Assembly (NCBI GenBank): GCA_050729835.1 | Contig: JBOHLS010000001.1 | Span: forward strand, 166,871-230,870 | Source: REEB95 sp050729835 | GTDB lineage: Bacteria; Pseudomonadota; Alphaproteobacteria; ATCC43930; CGMCC-115725 | Direction of reading: 5' to 3' | Length of the DNA stretch: 64,000 nt | Shown: one piece after another, positions 17,499-26,006 of the stretch | How positions within the stretch are numbered: position 1 is the first letter of the stretch | Layout: every line of letters starts with the position of its first letter | Notes under the pieces: model-generated | What the model was told of the DNA's origin: nothing | The model's input: the letters and a program-made list of their open reading frames with translations, nothing else | The model's database searches: none | Made by a program: the position numbers and the translations under genes

Positions 17499-18185
17499 CT
17501 AGAGTCCGAGAATCTCCGGCAACGCGTCGAGACGTTCGATCTGGGCAACCGGTCCCGCCGGCAGCCGCTCGACTTTCTGGCCCGAACGATTGATCCAGAC
17601 CGCCTTCATGCCGAAGGCGCTGGCGCCGGCGACATCCCAACCGTTCGACGAGACGAAGCAGATACGCGCCGGCGTGACGCCAAGTCGATCAACCGCGAGT
17701 TGATAGACTTTGGGATGCGGCTTGTAGACCCCGACCGCCTCGACCGACAGGATCGGGTCGAGAAGCTTGCTGAGGTCGGCCGACTTAACCGCGGCGGCGA
17801 GCATCTCGGGCGAACCGTTGGACAGGATGGCTGCCGGCCGCTTTGCCCGCTGCAGTGCCGTGAGCGCATTGCCGGCATCCGGATAGGCCGACAGCTCGCG
17901 ATAGAGTTCCATCAAGCGCGCCTTGAGCGCCTCGCCAGAAATGCCGAGCGCGTCCATCGCGTAATCGAGCGCTTCGCCCGTAACCTGCCAGAAATCGGCG
18001 TGTCGGCCCATCAGGCTGCGCAGCCAGGTATATTGCAACTGCGCCGTTCGCCATTGCGCGGCGAGCGCTTCGGCCTTGTCTCCCAAGGCGTCGGCGCAAC
18101 GCTTCGCGGCCGAGCCGACGTCGAACAACGTGCCGTAGGCGTCGAAAACGCAAGCGTCGATCGCGCCGAGCTTTGGATGGGCCAT
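17499..18185 (-). CDS. Haloacid dehalogenase, type II
   Basis: 228 residues, HAD superfamily. The nucleophile motif is ACVFDAYGTLFDVGSAAKRC near residue 13. SNGS (motif II), YKPHPKVYQLA (motif III Lys) and SSNGWDVAGASAFGMKAVWINR (motif IV) follow. These are hallmarks of L-2-haloacid dehalogenases; the physiological substrate in such organisms is often unknown. It lies between the lytic transglycosylase gene (1 base) and the dehydratase gene (2 bases), all on the minus strand. Confidence 0.88.
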   Translation of the reverse strand: MAHPKLGAIDACVFDAYGTLFDVGSAAKRCADALGDKAEALAAQWRTAQLQYTWLRSLMGRHADFWQVTGEALDYAMDALGISGEALKARLMELYRELSAYPDAGNALTALQRAKRPAAILSNGSPEMLAAAVKSADLSKLLDPILSVEAVGVYKPHPKVYQLAVDRLGVTPARICFVSSNGWDVAGASAFGMKAVWINRSGQKVERLPAGPVAQIERLDALPEILGL

Positions 18186-18186
18186 C

Positions 18187-20154
18187 TCAGCGCTTCAAAT
18201 CGCTGGCGAGCGTGAACGTGAAGCCGGTTTCGCCGAGGCGCAGCCGGTAGATTTGCAGGTTCTCGAGCACGCGTTGCACATAATTGCGCGTCTCGGCATA
18301 GGGGATGGACTCGATCCAGTCAATCGCGTTCACCCCGGCCGCGCGCGGATCGCCGTAAAGGCTCATCCACTCCTTCACATGCGCCGGTCCGGCGTTGTAG
18401 GCAGCGATCGCCAGCACGTACGAGCCCGAGAATTCCGCCAGCAGTTGATCGAGATAGGCGCGTCCAAGCGTGACGTTGTAGCGCTGGTCGGTCGTCAGCC
18501 GCTTTTGCGAAAACCGCAGGTGCAGAGCTTTAGCGATGAGGCTGGCGGTATGCGGCATCAGCTGCATCAGGCCGCGCGCGCCGGCCCGGCTGACCGCCGC
18601 GTGCGCAAACGCGCTTTCTTGCCGTGTCATGGCCAGCAGCAGCGGCGTCTCGACATTGCCGCCCTCCGGAAGCCGCGGAATCGGGTAGCCCTCGGCAATG
18701 AGATTGACGCCGGCATGGCTCGCGCGCTTGGCGGCTTCGATCTCCAGATCTGAGCGGTCGATCTCGCGCGCCAACCGCGCCATCAGCATGTATTGCCCCG
18801 GCGTGACTATGGCATCGCAAAGGCGCCGGAAAAAGGGCGTGACGTCGTCGTCGGCGCCGGCTTGGGCGAGATCGCGCGTGAGGCGCACCAGCTCCCGTCG
18901 GTTGAACGCATTGATCTCGGCCGCCGATGGTTGCGGCTCGTGCCTGAGACGAGCCGGCGTGACGTCCGGCATCGCGGCGGCAAGCTGGCCATAATAGGTG
19001 GTGAAATGCTCGGCCGCGGTGCCGTACCACGATGCCGCGAGTTGACGGTAACCCATGGCATCGGCGGCGCGGCCCGCCCAGTAGGCGCCGCGAGCGATGG
19101 TGATCGGCAGAGTTCCGGCATCGTAAAGCTTCACGAAATGGGCATACGCGACGTCGGGTTCGTTGAGAAAGCGCAACGCGATCCAGCCGGCCAGAAACTC
19201 GAGCTCGGCGAAGCTTTGTCCGCTCGACGCCTGATGCTGTTCGGCGACGCGAAAGGCGATGCCCGGCTGCCCCATCGCCAGTGCGCGGCGCGCCATGATC
19301 TCGCGTTCGTTCGCCCATTGCTCGGCATGCACCGGGTCCGGCGGTGCGACGACCAGAAGATCGAGCGCGCCGTCGTCCAGATTCTTGAGCCGACGCCAGC
19401 GGATACGGTCGTACAGCAAGCCGGGATCGTCGCGATAGGTTGACGGCACGCGATCGACGAGGCTGTCGGCGTTACCGGCGAAGGTCATCAGCGCCAGACG
19501 CGCCTCGGCGACGGCGCGCGGCCCGGACGGCACCAGCGGCAGCATGCGCTGCGCGGCCGCGACTTGGCCGTGCCACAGCAACCGATCGAGCCGCTTCTCG
19601 TGGTCTTCGACGCGCAAGACGTTGTGGTAGTGTTGGAACATCGACTTCTCGTCGAATGCCGAGAAGTCGCCGCCGATCCATACCGCGCGGATCAGCGCGC
19701 GCGCCTCGTCGCCCCGCCCCACCGCCATCCACAAATCGGCTTGTCGCAGCTTTCCCGCCACGGTGATCGGTGGATGTTTGGCGAACCAGTCGGCGAGCGT
19801 GCCATCGGGCACGCCGTTCATCGCTTCTTCGGCGGACTCCTCGAGCGCGACCTGTCCGGGCCAGTCGGGGTGGGCGGTGATGAAGCGAGTGATCTCGCCG
19901 AAGCTCGCGCCATTGGCGCCGTGGATGATCGCCAGCCAGTGCAGCGCCTCGCGCGGCAGCGGATTGCGCGCCATCGCCGCGTCGCGCGCCGCCGCTTTCC
20001 AGTTGTTCTTTTGCGCGTCGGCGAACGCGGCGTGGTAGAGTCGCTTGTCGTTGCCGGAGAGGGCTTGGGCGTGCGTGATGCCCGCGCCCAGCAGCGCGCT
20101 GGCAATGGCGACCGCTAGGCAGGCGCGCAACCGGTCCTTCGCGACGAAATCCAA
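18187..20154 (-). CDS. Soluble lytic murein transglycosylase (Slt70-like)
   Basis: 655 residues. A signal peptide (LAVAIASALLGAGITHAQA) is followed by a long alpha-helical superhelix and a C-terminal SLT domain (from about 505). The catalytic Glu513 lies in MTRQESAF, followed by SRAGARGLMQLMPHTA and AIAAYNAGPAHV. It cleaves the glycan strands of peptidoglycan in the periplasm, forming 1,6-anhydro ends. First gene of a minus-strand operon with the HAD and dehydratase genes, divergent from dapA. Confidence 0.92.
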   Translation of the reverse strand: MDFVAKDRLRACLAVAIASALLGAGITHAQALSGNDKRLYHAAFADAQKNNWKAAARDAAMARNPLPREALHWLAIIHGANGASFGEITRFITAHPDWPGQVALEESAEEAMNGVPDGTLADWFAKHPPITVAGKLRQADLWMAVGRGDEARALIRAVWIGGDFSAFDEKSMFQHYHNVLRVEDHEKRLDRLLWHGQVAAAQRMLPLVPSGPRAVAEARLALMTFAGNADSLVDRVPSTYRDDPGLLYDRIRWRRLKNLDDGALDLLVVAPPDPVHAEQWANEREIMARRALAMGQPGIAFRVAEQHQASSGQSFAELEFLAGWIALRFLNEPDVAYAHFVKLYDAGTLPITIARGAYWAGRAADAMGYRQLAASWYGTAAEHFTTYYGQLAAAMPDVTPARLRHEPQPSAAEINAFNRRELVRLTRDLAQAGADDDVTPFFRRLCDAIVTPGQYMLMARLAREIDRSDLEIEAAKRASHAGVNLIAEGYPIPRLPEGGNVETPLLLAMTRQESAFAHAAVSRAGARGLMQLMPHTASLIAKALHLRFSQKRLTTDQRYNVTLGRAYLDQLLAEFSGSYVLAIAAYNAGPAHVKEWMSLYGDPRAAGVNAIDWIESIPYAETRNYVQRVLENLQIYRLRLGETGFTFTLASDLKR

Positions 20155-20303
20155 GTGGGTCTCCCCACCGGGATATTAGCGGCCGCGGCTGCGGCTGTCA
20201 GGTGCGGACGCGCCGCGGGCGGGCGATGATTGCCCTCGAGCACGGACGGGCGCTATTTTGGTTAATGATGCGGTCCGCAGGGGTCGCGTCGCGGGAGAGT
20301 GGC

Positions 20304-21179
20304 ATGTTCAAGGGTTCGCTGGTCGCGCTCATCACGCCGTTCCGCAACGGGGCGGTCGATGAAAAGTCGTTCCAGGGGTTCGTCGACTGGCAAATCGCGC
20401 AAGGCACGCATGGCGTCGTCCCCTGCGGCACGACCGGCGAATCGCCGACGCTGTCGCACGCCGAGCACAAGCGGGTGATCGAGCTTTGCGTCGAAGCCGC
20501 GCGCGGCCGCGTGCCGGTCATTGCCGGTACGGGCTCGAACTCGACCGCCGAGGCAATCGAGTTGACCCAGCACGCCAAGAGGGCAGGGGCGGATGCGGCG
20601 TTGGTCGTGACGCCCTATTACAACAAGCCGACGCAGGAAGGCCTGTATCGGCATTACAAGGCGATCAACGACGCCGTGGACCTGCCGCTGCTGATCTACA
20701 ACATTCCCGGCCGCTGCGTGGTCGATATGACGGTCGATACCATGGCGCGGCTTGCCAAGCTGCCCAATATCGTCGGCGTCAAGGATGCAACCAACGATTT
20801 GGCGCGTCCGCTCAAGACGCGCGCGACCTGCGGCGACGCGTTCTGCATGCTGTCGGGCGAGGATGCGACCGCATTGCCCTATCGCGCCAACGGCGGCGAC
20901 GGGTGCATCTCGGTCACGGCGAATGTCGCGCCGCAGGCTTGCGCGGAGATGCACGAGGCTTGGGAAAAAGGCGACGCCGCCGGTGCGCAGAAGACCAATA
21001 TGCGTCTCGCAGCCCTGCACGACGCGTTGTTCGTCGAGACCAGCCCGGCACCGGTCAAGTACGCGGCTTCGCTGCTCGGCAAGTCGTCGCCCGAAGTGCG
21101 GTTGCCGCTGGTGCCCGCGTCGCCGGCGGCGCAGGTGCGCGTCAAGGACGCGATGCGCTCCGCCGGTCTGCTGAACTGA
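20304..21179 (+). CDS. dapA: 4-hydroxy-tetrahydrodipicolinate synthase
   Basis: 291 residues, normal for the family. It condenses pyruvate with aspartate semialdehyde in the lysine/diaminopimelate route, feeding peptidoglycan. CGTTGESPTL, the Tyr of VTPYYNKPTQEG and the Schiff-base Lys of IVGVKDATNDL are visible. The ATG at 20304 follows GGAGAG and is chosen over an upstream in-frame start. The divergent gap (20155-20303) holds a possible promoter, TTGCCC with TATTTT about 18 bases on. smpB follows 7 bases after the stop. Confidence 0.95.
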   Translation: MFKGSLVALITPFRNGAVDEKSFQGFVDWQIAQGTHGVVPCGTTGESPTLSHAEHKRVIELCVEAARGRVPVIAGTGSNSTAEAIELTQHAKRAGADAALVVTPYYNKPTQEGLYRHYKAINDAVDLPLLIYNIPGRCVVDMTVDTMARLAKLPNIVGVKDATNDLARPLKTRATCGDAFCMLSGEDATALPYRANGGDGCISVTANVAPQACAEMHEAWEKGDAAGAQKTNMRLAALHDALFVETSPAPVKYAASLLGKSSPEVRLPLVPASPAAQVRVKDAMRSAGLLN

Positions 21180-21186
21180 CGCGTCG

Positions 21187-21651
21187 ATGGCGTTGCGGGG
21201 AGACGAAAAGTACGTCGCGCAAAATCGGCGTGCCCGTCACGACTACGCGATCCAAGAGACGCTCGAGGCCGGCCTGATGCTGACCGGCACCGAGGTCAAG
21301 GTGTTGCGCGCCGGCCTGGCCAGCATCGCCGAAGCCTATGCCGCGGAAAAAGACGGCGCGGTCTATCTGCTGAACGCGCATTTTCCCGCCTATCCCGCGG
21401 CACGCGTCAATCACGAGCCGCGCCGGCCGCGCAAGCTGCTGTTGCGCAACCGGGAGATCGCGCGGCTGTTGGGCGCCGTGAAGCGTGAAGGTATCACGTT
21501 GGTGCCGCTGTCGATCTACTTCAACGAGCGCGGCCGCGCCAAGCTGGCGCTCGGCGTTGCCAAGGGCAAGCGCAAGGCGGACAAGCGTGAAGCCGAGAAG
21601 GAGCGTGATTGGCAGCGCTCGCGCGCCCGGCTCTTGCGCGAACGCGGCTGA
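21187..21651 (+). CDS. smpB: SsrA-binding protein
   Basis: 154 residues. It binds tmRNA and brings it to stalled ribosomes. Conserved features are present: AQNRRARHDYAIQETLEAGLMLTGTEVK at the start, an RKLLL(R)NREI motif, and the basic tail with KGKRKADKREAEKERDWQRSRARLL, which lies in the mRNA channel. Probably co-transcribed with dapA. The ssrA RNA gene is not in the window. Confidence 0.95.
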   Translation: MALRGDEKYVAQNRRARHDYAIQETLEAGLMLTGTEVKVLRAGLASIAEAYAAEKDGAVYLLNAHFPAYPAARVNHEPRRPRKLLLRNREIARLLGAVKREGITLVPLSIYFNERGRAKLALGVAKGKRKADKREAEKERDWQRSRARLLRERG

Positions 21652-21662
21652 ACCGCCACGGC

Positions 21663-22316
21663 CTATGCGAGAGCGAGCCGCTGCCGCAACCCGGCGAAAA
21701 CCGTCTCGAACATCGACGGGGTGAGCTGACCAGTATTGGTGTTGTAACGCGAGCAGTGATAGCTGTCGGCCAGGGTCAGGCCGCCTGGCAACTCGTGCAC
21801 CGCGCCGTGAGCAAACGGAAAGCGCGCACGTTTCTGTGCTCGCGCGGCGAGCACCGCCTGGTGTGCAATCTGACCCAGTGCGAGAACCGCCGCGAGCCGC
21901 GGCATCGCTGCGATCTCGGCGGCGAGGAAACCGCCGCAAGTCCGGATTTCCACGGTCTCTGGCTTGTTGGCGGGCGGTACGCAGCGGACTGCGTTGGTGA
22001 TTCGGCAGCCGATCAGCGCCAGGTCATCGTCTGCACGCGCATCATAGGTGCCGCGCGCGAAGCCGAATTTCGTTAGCGTGCCGTACAACAGCACGCCGGC
22101 ATAGTCGCCGGTAAAAGGACGCCCAGTGCGGTTGGCGCCTTTGAGGCCAGGCGCCAGGCCGACGATCAAGAGCCGCGCGCCGAGGCCGCCGAAGGACGGC
22201 ACCGGAGCATTGTACCACGACGGCTCCGCAGCGCGCTGAGCGGCACGGAACGCCGCGAGACGCGTGCAGAGGGCGCAGTCCCGTCCGGGCGTGTCCGGAC
22301 CCGAAGCCGCGTTCAC
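21663..22316 (-). CDS. Uracil-DNA glycosylase, family 5-like (Fe-S)
   Basis: 217 residues from a GTG overlapping the stop of the NYN gene. Motif A is GLAPGLKGANRTGRPFTGD, with the Asn-Arg-Thr-Gly-Arg-Pro-Phe-Thr-Gly-Asp run typical of UDGb. Cysteines at CALC near the N-terminus, CVPPANKP and RTCGGFL can hold a 4Fe-4S cluster. It removes uracil and other deaminated bases from DNA. Family 5 is an inference from motif A; family 4 is the alternative. Confidence 0.85.
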   Translation of the reverse strand: MNAASGPDTPGRDCALCTRLAAFRAAQRAAEPSWYNAPVPSFGGLGARLLIVGLAPGLKGANRTGRPFTGDYAGVLLYGTLTKFGFARGTYDARADDDLALIGCRITNAVRCVPPANKPETVEIRTCGGFLAAEIAAMPRLAAVLALGQIAHQAVLAARAQKRARFPFAHGAVHELPGGLTLADSYHCSRYNTNTGQLTPSMFETVFAGLRQRLALA

Positions 22317-22897
22317 GCCTCGCTGTCGCTCATCTGGTTGAAGGTTTGCGACCGCGGTGGCGCGTCCTCGCGGTGACGCATGATCTGCGGCGCGAGGTCC
22401 TGCAACTCGATGAACATGTCCGCCTGACGGCGCAATTCGTCGGCGACCATCGGCGGCACCGAACGGATGGTCGACACGACCGTGACGCGGACGCCCTTTC
22501 TTTGAACCGCGTCAACCAACCGGCGGAAATCGCCGTCGCCCGAAAACAACACGATGTGATCGATATACTGCGCCATTTCCATCACGTCGATGGCGAGCTC
22601 GATATCCATGTTGCCCTTGACCTTCCGGCGGCCCATGGCGTCGGTGTATTCCTTGGTCGGCTTGGTGACCATGGTGTAGCCGTTGTAGTCGAGCCAATCG
22701 ACCAGCGGGCGAAGCGGCGAGTACTCCTGATCCTCGATGAGCGCCGTGTAATAAAAGGCGCGGATCAGGCGGCCCTTCTCGCCGAACATCTGCAACAGTC
22801 GCTTGTAGTCGATATCGAAGCCCAAGGCCCGTGCGGCGGCATGGAGATTGGCGCCGTCGATGAACAATGCAATTCTTTCTTCGGGATAAAACGTCAT
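22313..22897 (-). CDS. NYN domain (LabA-like) putative ribonuclease
   Basis: 194 residues. The PIN-like NYN fold shows acidic residues at ALFIDGANLH, KGNMDIELAIDVM and LFSGDGDFRRLVDAV, the expected metal-binding set. LabA/DUF88 proteins are presumed RNases. The ATG at 22897 is preferred over GTG 22909 because GGAG lies 6 bases before it. Overlaps the glycosylase gene by four bases. Confidence 0.87.
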   Translation of the reverse strand: MTFYPEERIALFIDGANLHAAARALGFDIDYKRLLQMFGEKGRLIRAFYYTALIEDQEYSPLRPLVDWLDYNGYTMVTKPTKEYTDAMGRRKVKGNMDIELAIDVMEMAQYIDHIVLFSGDGDFRRLVDAVQRKGVRVTVVSTIRSVPPMVADELRRQADMFIELQDLAPQIMRHREDAPPRSQTFNQMSDSEA

Positions 22898-22995
22898 GTG
22901 GTACTCCACGCAATGACACCAAAACTATGCCGCGCATTTGAACGCCGCCCGACGGGGGGCGTCAAGTTGCTGCGGCCGCTGCAACGGCGTCGCAA

Positions 22996-23493
22996 ATGAT
23001 CTTCGTTGCCTTGGGCGCAAACCTGCCGAGCAATGTCGGTCCCCCACGCGCAACTTTCGAAGCGGCTCTGGTTTCCCTTGCACAGGAAGGCGGCGAGATT
23101 GTGGCGCGGTCGCGCTTTTACCGCAGTTCTCCCGTGCCGAAATTGGATCAGCCCGATTACCTCAATGCGGTCGTCGCCGTCGCCAGCGAACTGGATCCGG
23201 TCGCGCTGCTTGCCGTGCTCGCCGGCATCGAAACGCGCTTCGGCCGCCGCCGCGGCGCGCCGAATGCGGCGCGGTCGCTCGATCTCGATTTGGTTGCCTA
23301 TAATAACTTGGTCCGCGACGTCGCTCCCGTTCTGCCGCATCCGCGGATGCACGAGCGCGTCTTTGTGCTGCTGCCATTGGCTGAGATCGCTCCGACCTGG
23401 CGTCATCCGCGCCTCCAAGTGCCGATTGCCGAGCTTATTCAGGCGTTGACGCCAACCGTCCGCGCCGATATCCGGCCGGTGTCGGCCGATTGA
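22996..23493 (+). CDS. folK: Hydroxymethyl-dihydropterin pyrophosphokinase
   Basis: 165 residues. It transfers pyrophosphate from ATP to 6-hydroxymethyl-dihydropterin, the step between FolB and FolP. The signature ALGANLPSN opens the protein; RSLDLDLVAY and LPHPRMHERVFVLLPLAEIAP are conserved. Monocistronic and divergent from the NYN gene; the other folate genes are about 20 kb away. Confidence 0.95.
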   Translation: MIFVALGANLPSNVGPPRATFEAALVSLAQEGGEIVARSRFYRSSPVPKLDQPDYLNAVVAVASELDPVALLAVLAGIETRFGRRRGAPNAARSLDLDLVAYNNLVRDVAPVLPHPRMHERVFVLLPLAEIAPTWRHPRLQVPIAELIQALTPTVRADIRPVSAD

Positions 23494-23566
23494 CTTCGAA
23501 TTGCGATCGTCTCAGAACTAAGACAGACGATCATAACCGATTTCCTTCGGCGCCAGGCGAGGCCTC

Positions 23567-24153
23567 ATGCCGATACCATCATCCCGGCCTCTCCCGATGG
23601 TTTCCGCTGCGGATGCGCCCAGCGCCTATGCCAAGGGAGCGCTGTTCGGCTTGGCCATCGGTTATGCAATGGATGGCTTTGATCTCCTCATTCTCGGCTT
23701 CATGCTGGGCGCCATCCGCAACGAGCTGGGATTGAGCGGCCCGCAAGCCGGCTCGCTCTTCACTTTCACGTTACTGGGCGCAGTCACCGGCGGCCGGTTT
23801 TCATGTTTTGTCAGATCGGCGCCGCGGTCATGGTCTTGGTGTTCTCGTGGCTAACATCGCCTTACGCGCTGCTGGTCGGCGGCGTGGCGATGGGGTTCTT
23901 CATCAACGGCATGCTGGGCGGCCTCGGTGCGCTGATGTCGGAGCTTTATCCGACGGCTGCGCGAGCCACAGCACAGAACGTCTTGTTCAATCTCGGCCGC
24001 GGGGTTGGCGGCTTCGGGCCGTTCGTCGTGCCGATCCTCGCCGCCCGCTACTCGTTCCCGATCGCAATCGCCTTGCTGGCGGTCATTTACTTGATCGAGC
24101 TCGCCGCCACCGTGCTCCTGATACCTGAGCGCAAGGGCGTTCCGCTCGAATAA
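23567..24153 (+). pseudogene. MFS transporter (AAHS-like) remnant with internal deletion and frameshift
   Basis: The N-terminal part (AYAKGALFGLAIGYAMDGFDLLILGFMLGAI, first helices with the DGFD motif of aromatic-acid/H+ symporters) runs to about 23800. A shifted frame then gives the last helices (LVGGVAMGFFINGMLGGLGALMSELYPTAARATAQN onward) to TAA 24151-24153. Intact relatives have about 430 residues; here only about 195 codons remain, so helices in the middle are missing. Non-functional. Confidence 0.85.
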
Positions 24154-24252
24154 TCAGGGCCGCGGGTGCCGCCGAAGCGACGTGACGGACCGGTTCCATC
24201 TGGGTATGGTGTTGCCGTTCCGCACGCGTAAGATGCGGACGGCGAGGGGAGC

Positions 24253-25185
24253 GTGGACGCACGCCGCAAGGAGATCGGTCGGCGGCTCAAGGCCTATCGG
24301 AGGGGCAGCGGCCTGAAGGCTGAAGAAGTTGCCCATCGGCTGAACATCTCCCGCTCTGCACTCTATCGTATGGAGGCAGGCGAGATCGTCAAAATCGAGT
24401 CGCTGGACGCACTGGCCGACGTGCTCGATACCTCGCTTGCGTCGTTGCTTGGGGTCGGCGTCGAGTATTATTCCAAGGCGGGCGCTTATTTCGAACGCAT
24501 GCGACAGCTCGAAGCCGGCGCCGACCGGATTATTGCCCGCTTCATGCCAGTTTCCTTCCTGATCACGACCGCGGAATACGGTCGACACCTGCGCCAGATG
24601 CTGATCGAGGCCTTGCCGTCCGATGAGCGGCAGCCCGAAGCCGTTGCCGAGATCGAGGCTATTATGGCCATCCTCGGCGCGCGCAAATCGGCGCACAAGC
24701 CGCACATTGTCGCCTTGATGTCGGTTCCAGAGGTCGAGCGGTTTCTCCGGCTCGGCGTCATCGGGCGTTTCGGGTTGCCTGGCGGAGAATGGGCGCGTCG
24801 GCGTATCGCGGCTCGGCGCGAAATCAAGAACATCACGCGCCTTCTGTCGGATCCGCGGCCCGGCATCGAAGTCGGCTTGGTCGACGAGATGCTGCCTAAC
24901 ATGGCGTTCCAGCTTTTTCAATCGAAGAAGGAGACTGTCCTCGCTCTCAGTCCTTTCCGCATCTGCGAAATTCCGAACATCCGCTATGGCGTCGCCATGG
25001 TGACGGCGGCGCCCAAGGCCGTGGCGCTTTACGAGAAACTTGCCACCGATCTATGGCGCCACGCCCTCAAGGGGCGGGAGGCTGCGGCCAGGCTGACCGA
25101 GGTGATGACGCGGACCGCGGGCAACGACCTGGCTGAAATGCCCTTGACTCGCGCATCGCCGCGCCTCAGAAATTCGCGCCACTAG
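24253..25185 (+). CDS. XRE-family transcriptional regulator with long C-terminal domain
   Basis: 310 residues from GTG 24253, which has GAGGGGA four bases ahead. An HTH_3/XRE domain lies at about residues 6-62 (GRRLKAYRRGSGLKAEEVAHRLNISRSALYRMEAGEIV). The remaining 240 residues are not a cupin and not a protein I recognise; they may bind a ligand. The adjacent MFS remnant may once have been its target. Not operonic with pyrE for certain, though only 18 bases separate them. Confidence 0.82.
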   Translation: MDARRKEIGRRLKAYRRGSGLKAEEVAHRLNISRSALYRMEAGEIVKIESLDALADVLDTSLASLLGVGVEYYSKAGAYFERMRQLEAGADRIIARFMPVSFLITTAEYGRHLRQMLIEALPSDERQPEAVAEIEAIMAILGARKSAHKPHIVALMSVPEVERFLRLGVIGRFGLPGGEWARRRIAARREIKNITRLLSDPRPGIEVGLVDEMLPNMAFQLFQSKKETVLALSPFRICEIPNIRYGVAMVTAAPKAVALYEKLATDLWRHALKGREAAARLTEVMTRTAGNDLAEMPLTRASPRLRNSRH

Positions 25186-25203
25186 CCGGACGGATTCAAG
25201 CCC

Positions 25204-25905
25204 ATGAATTTCGGCGCGACGTTTCCCGACCGCGAGCTCATTCAACAGATTACTTCGCGGATTTTGCTCGAGGTCGGCGCGGTCAACTTCAATTCGACCA
25301 CACCGTTCATCTTCACGTCGGGTTGGGCCAGCCCGGTTTATATCGACTGTCGTCGGCTGATTTTCTATCCGCGCGTGCGCGAGACCTTGTGCGAGTTCGC
25401 CACGTCTACCATCCTGCGCGAGGTCGGTTTCGAATCGATCGACGTGATTGCTGGCGGCGAGACCGCCGGCATCCCCTTTGCCGCGTGGATTGCGGATCGG
25501 CTGATGCTGCCCATGCAATACGTGCGCAAGAAGCCGAAGGGTTTCGGCCGCAATGCGCAAATCGAGGGCGATATCCGCGAAAACGCGCGCACGCTGCTGG
25601 TCGAGGACTTGACGACCGATGGCCGCAGTAAGGTCAATTTCTGCAAAGCGTTGCGCCAGGCCGGCGCGATTGTCGAGCACACCTTCGTCATTTTTCACTA
25701 CGGCATCTTCCCCCAGAGCGAGCAGCTCATGGCCGAAATCGGCGTGAAGCTTCATTCGCTCGCCAACTGGTGGGACGTGCTCAAGGTCGCGAAGTCCGAG
25801 GGCCGGTTCGATGCGCCGACGGTGCGCGAGGTCGAGAAGTTCCTGAACGATCCGGTGAGCTGGTCGGCCGCGCATGGCGGCGCATCGGAGCTGCCGTCAG
25901 CTTAG
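25204..25905 (+). CDS. pyrE: Orotate phosphoribosyltransferase
   Basis: 233 residues. It makes orotidine monophosphate from orotate and PRPP. The PRPP loop is LLVEDLTTDGRSK (about 134-146), and FTSGWASPVYIDCR is the N-terminal substrate region. It belongs to the longer alphaproteobacterial form. Its TAG stop overlaps a CtrA-like box in front of the next gene. Confidence 0.93.
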   Translation: MNFGATFPDRELIQQITSRILLEVGAVNFNSTTPFIFTSGWASPVYIDCRRLIFYPRVRETLCEFATSTILREVGFESIDVIAGGETAGIPFAAWIADRLMLPMQYVRKKPKGFGRNAQIEGDIRENARTLLVEDLTTDGRSKVNFCKALRQAGAIVEHTFVIFHYGIFPQSEQLMAEIGVKLHSLANWWDVLKVAKSEGRFDAPTVREVEKFLNDPVSWSAAHGGASELPSA

Positions 25906-25917
25906 CGTTTCCTTAAC
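25902..25917 (+). promoter_or_regulatory. CtrA-like box upstream of the nucleotide-sugar dehydrogenase gene
   Basis: TTAG-N7-TTAAC, one mismatch from TTAA-N7-TTAAC, about 90 bases before the ATG at 26007. Role inferred from the motif only. Confidence 0.35.
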
Positions 25918-26006
25918 CATAAACGCGTGGCCCTCACGCGAAATTAAGAAAATCGCCGTTCAATGCCGCCGACCCGGCCTCTTGCCGGTTAGCGAGGCAA
26001 TTTCGC

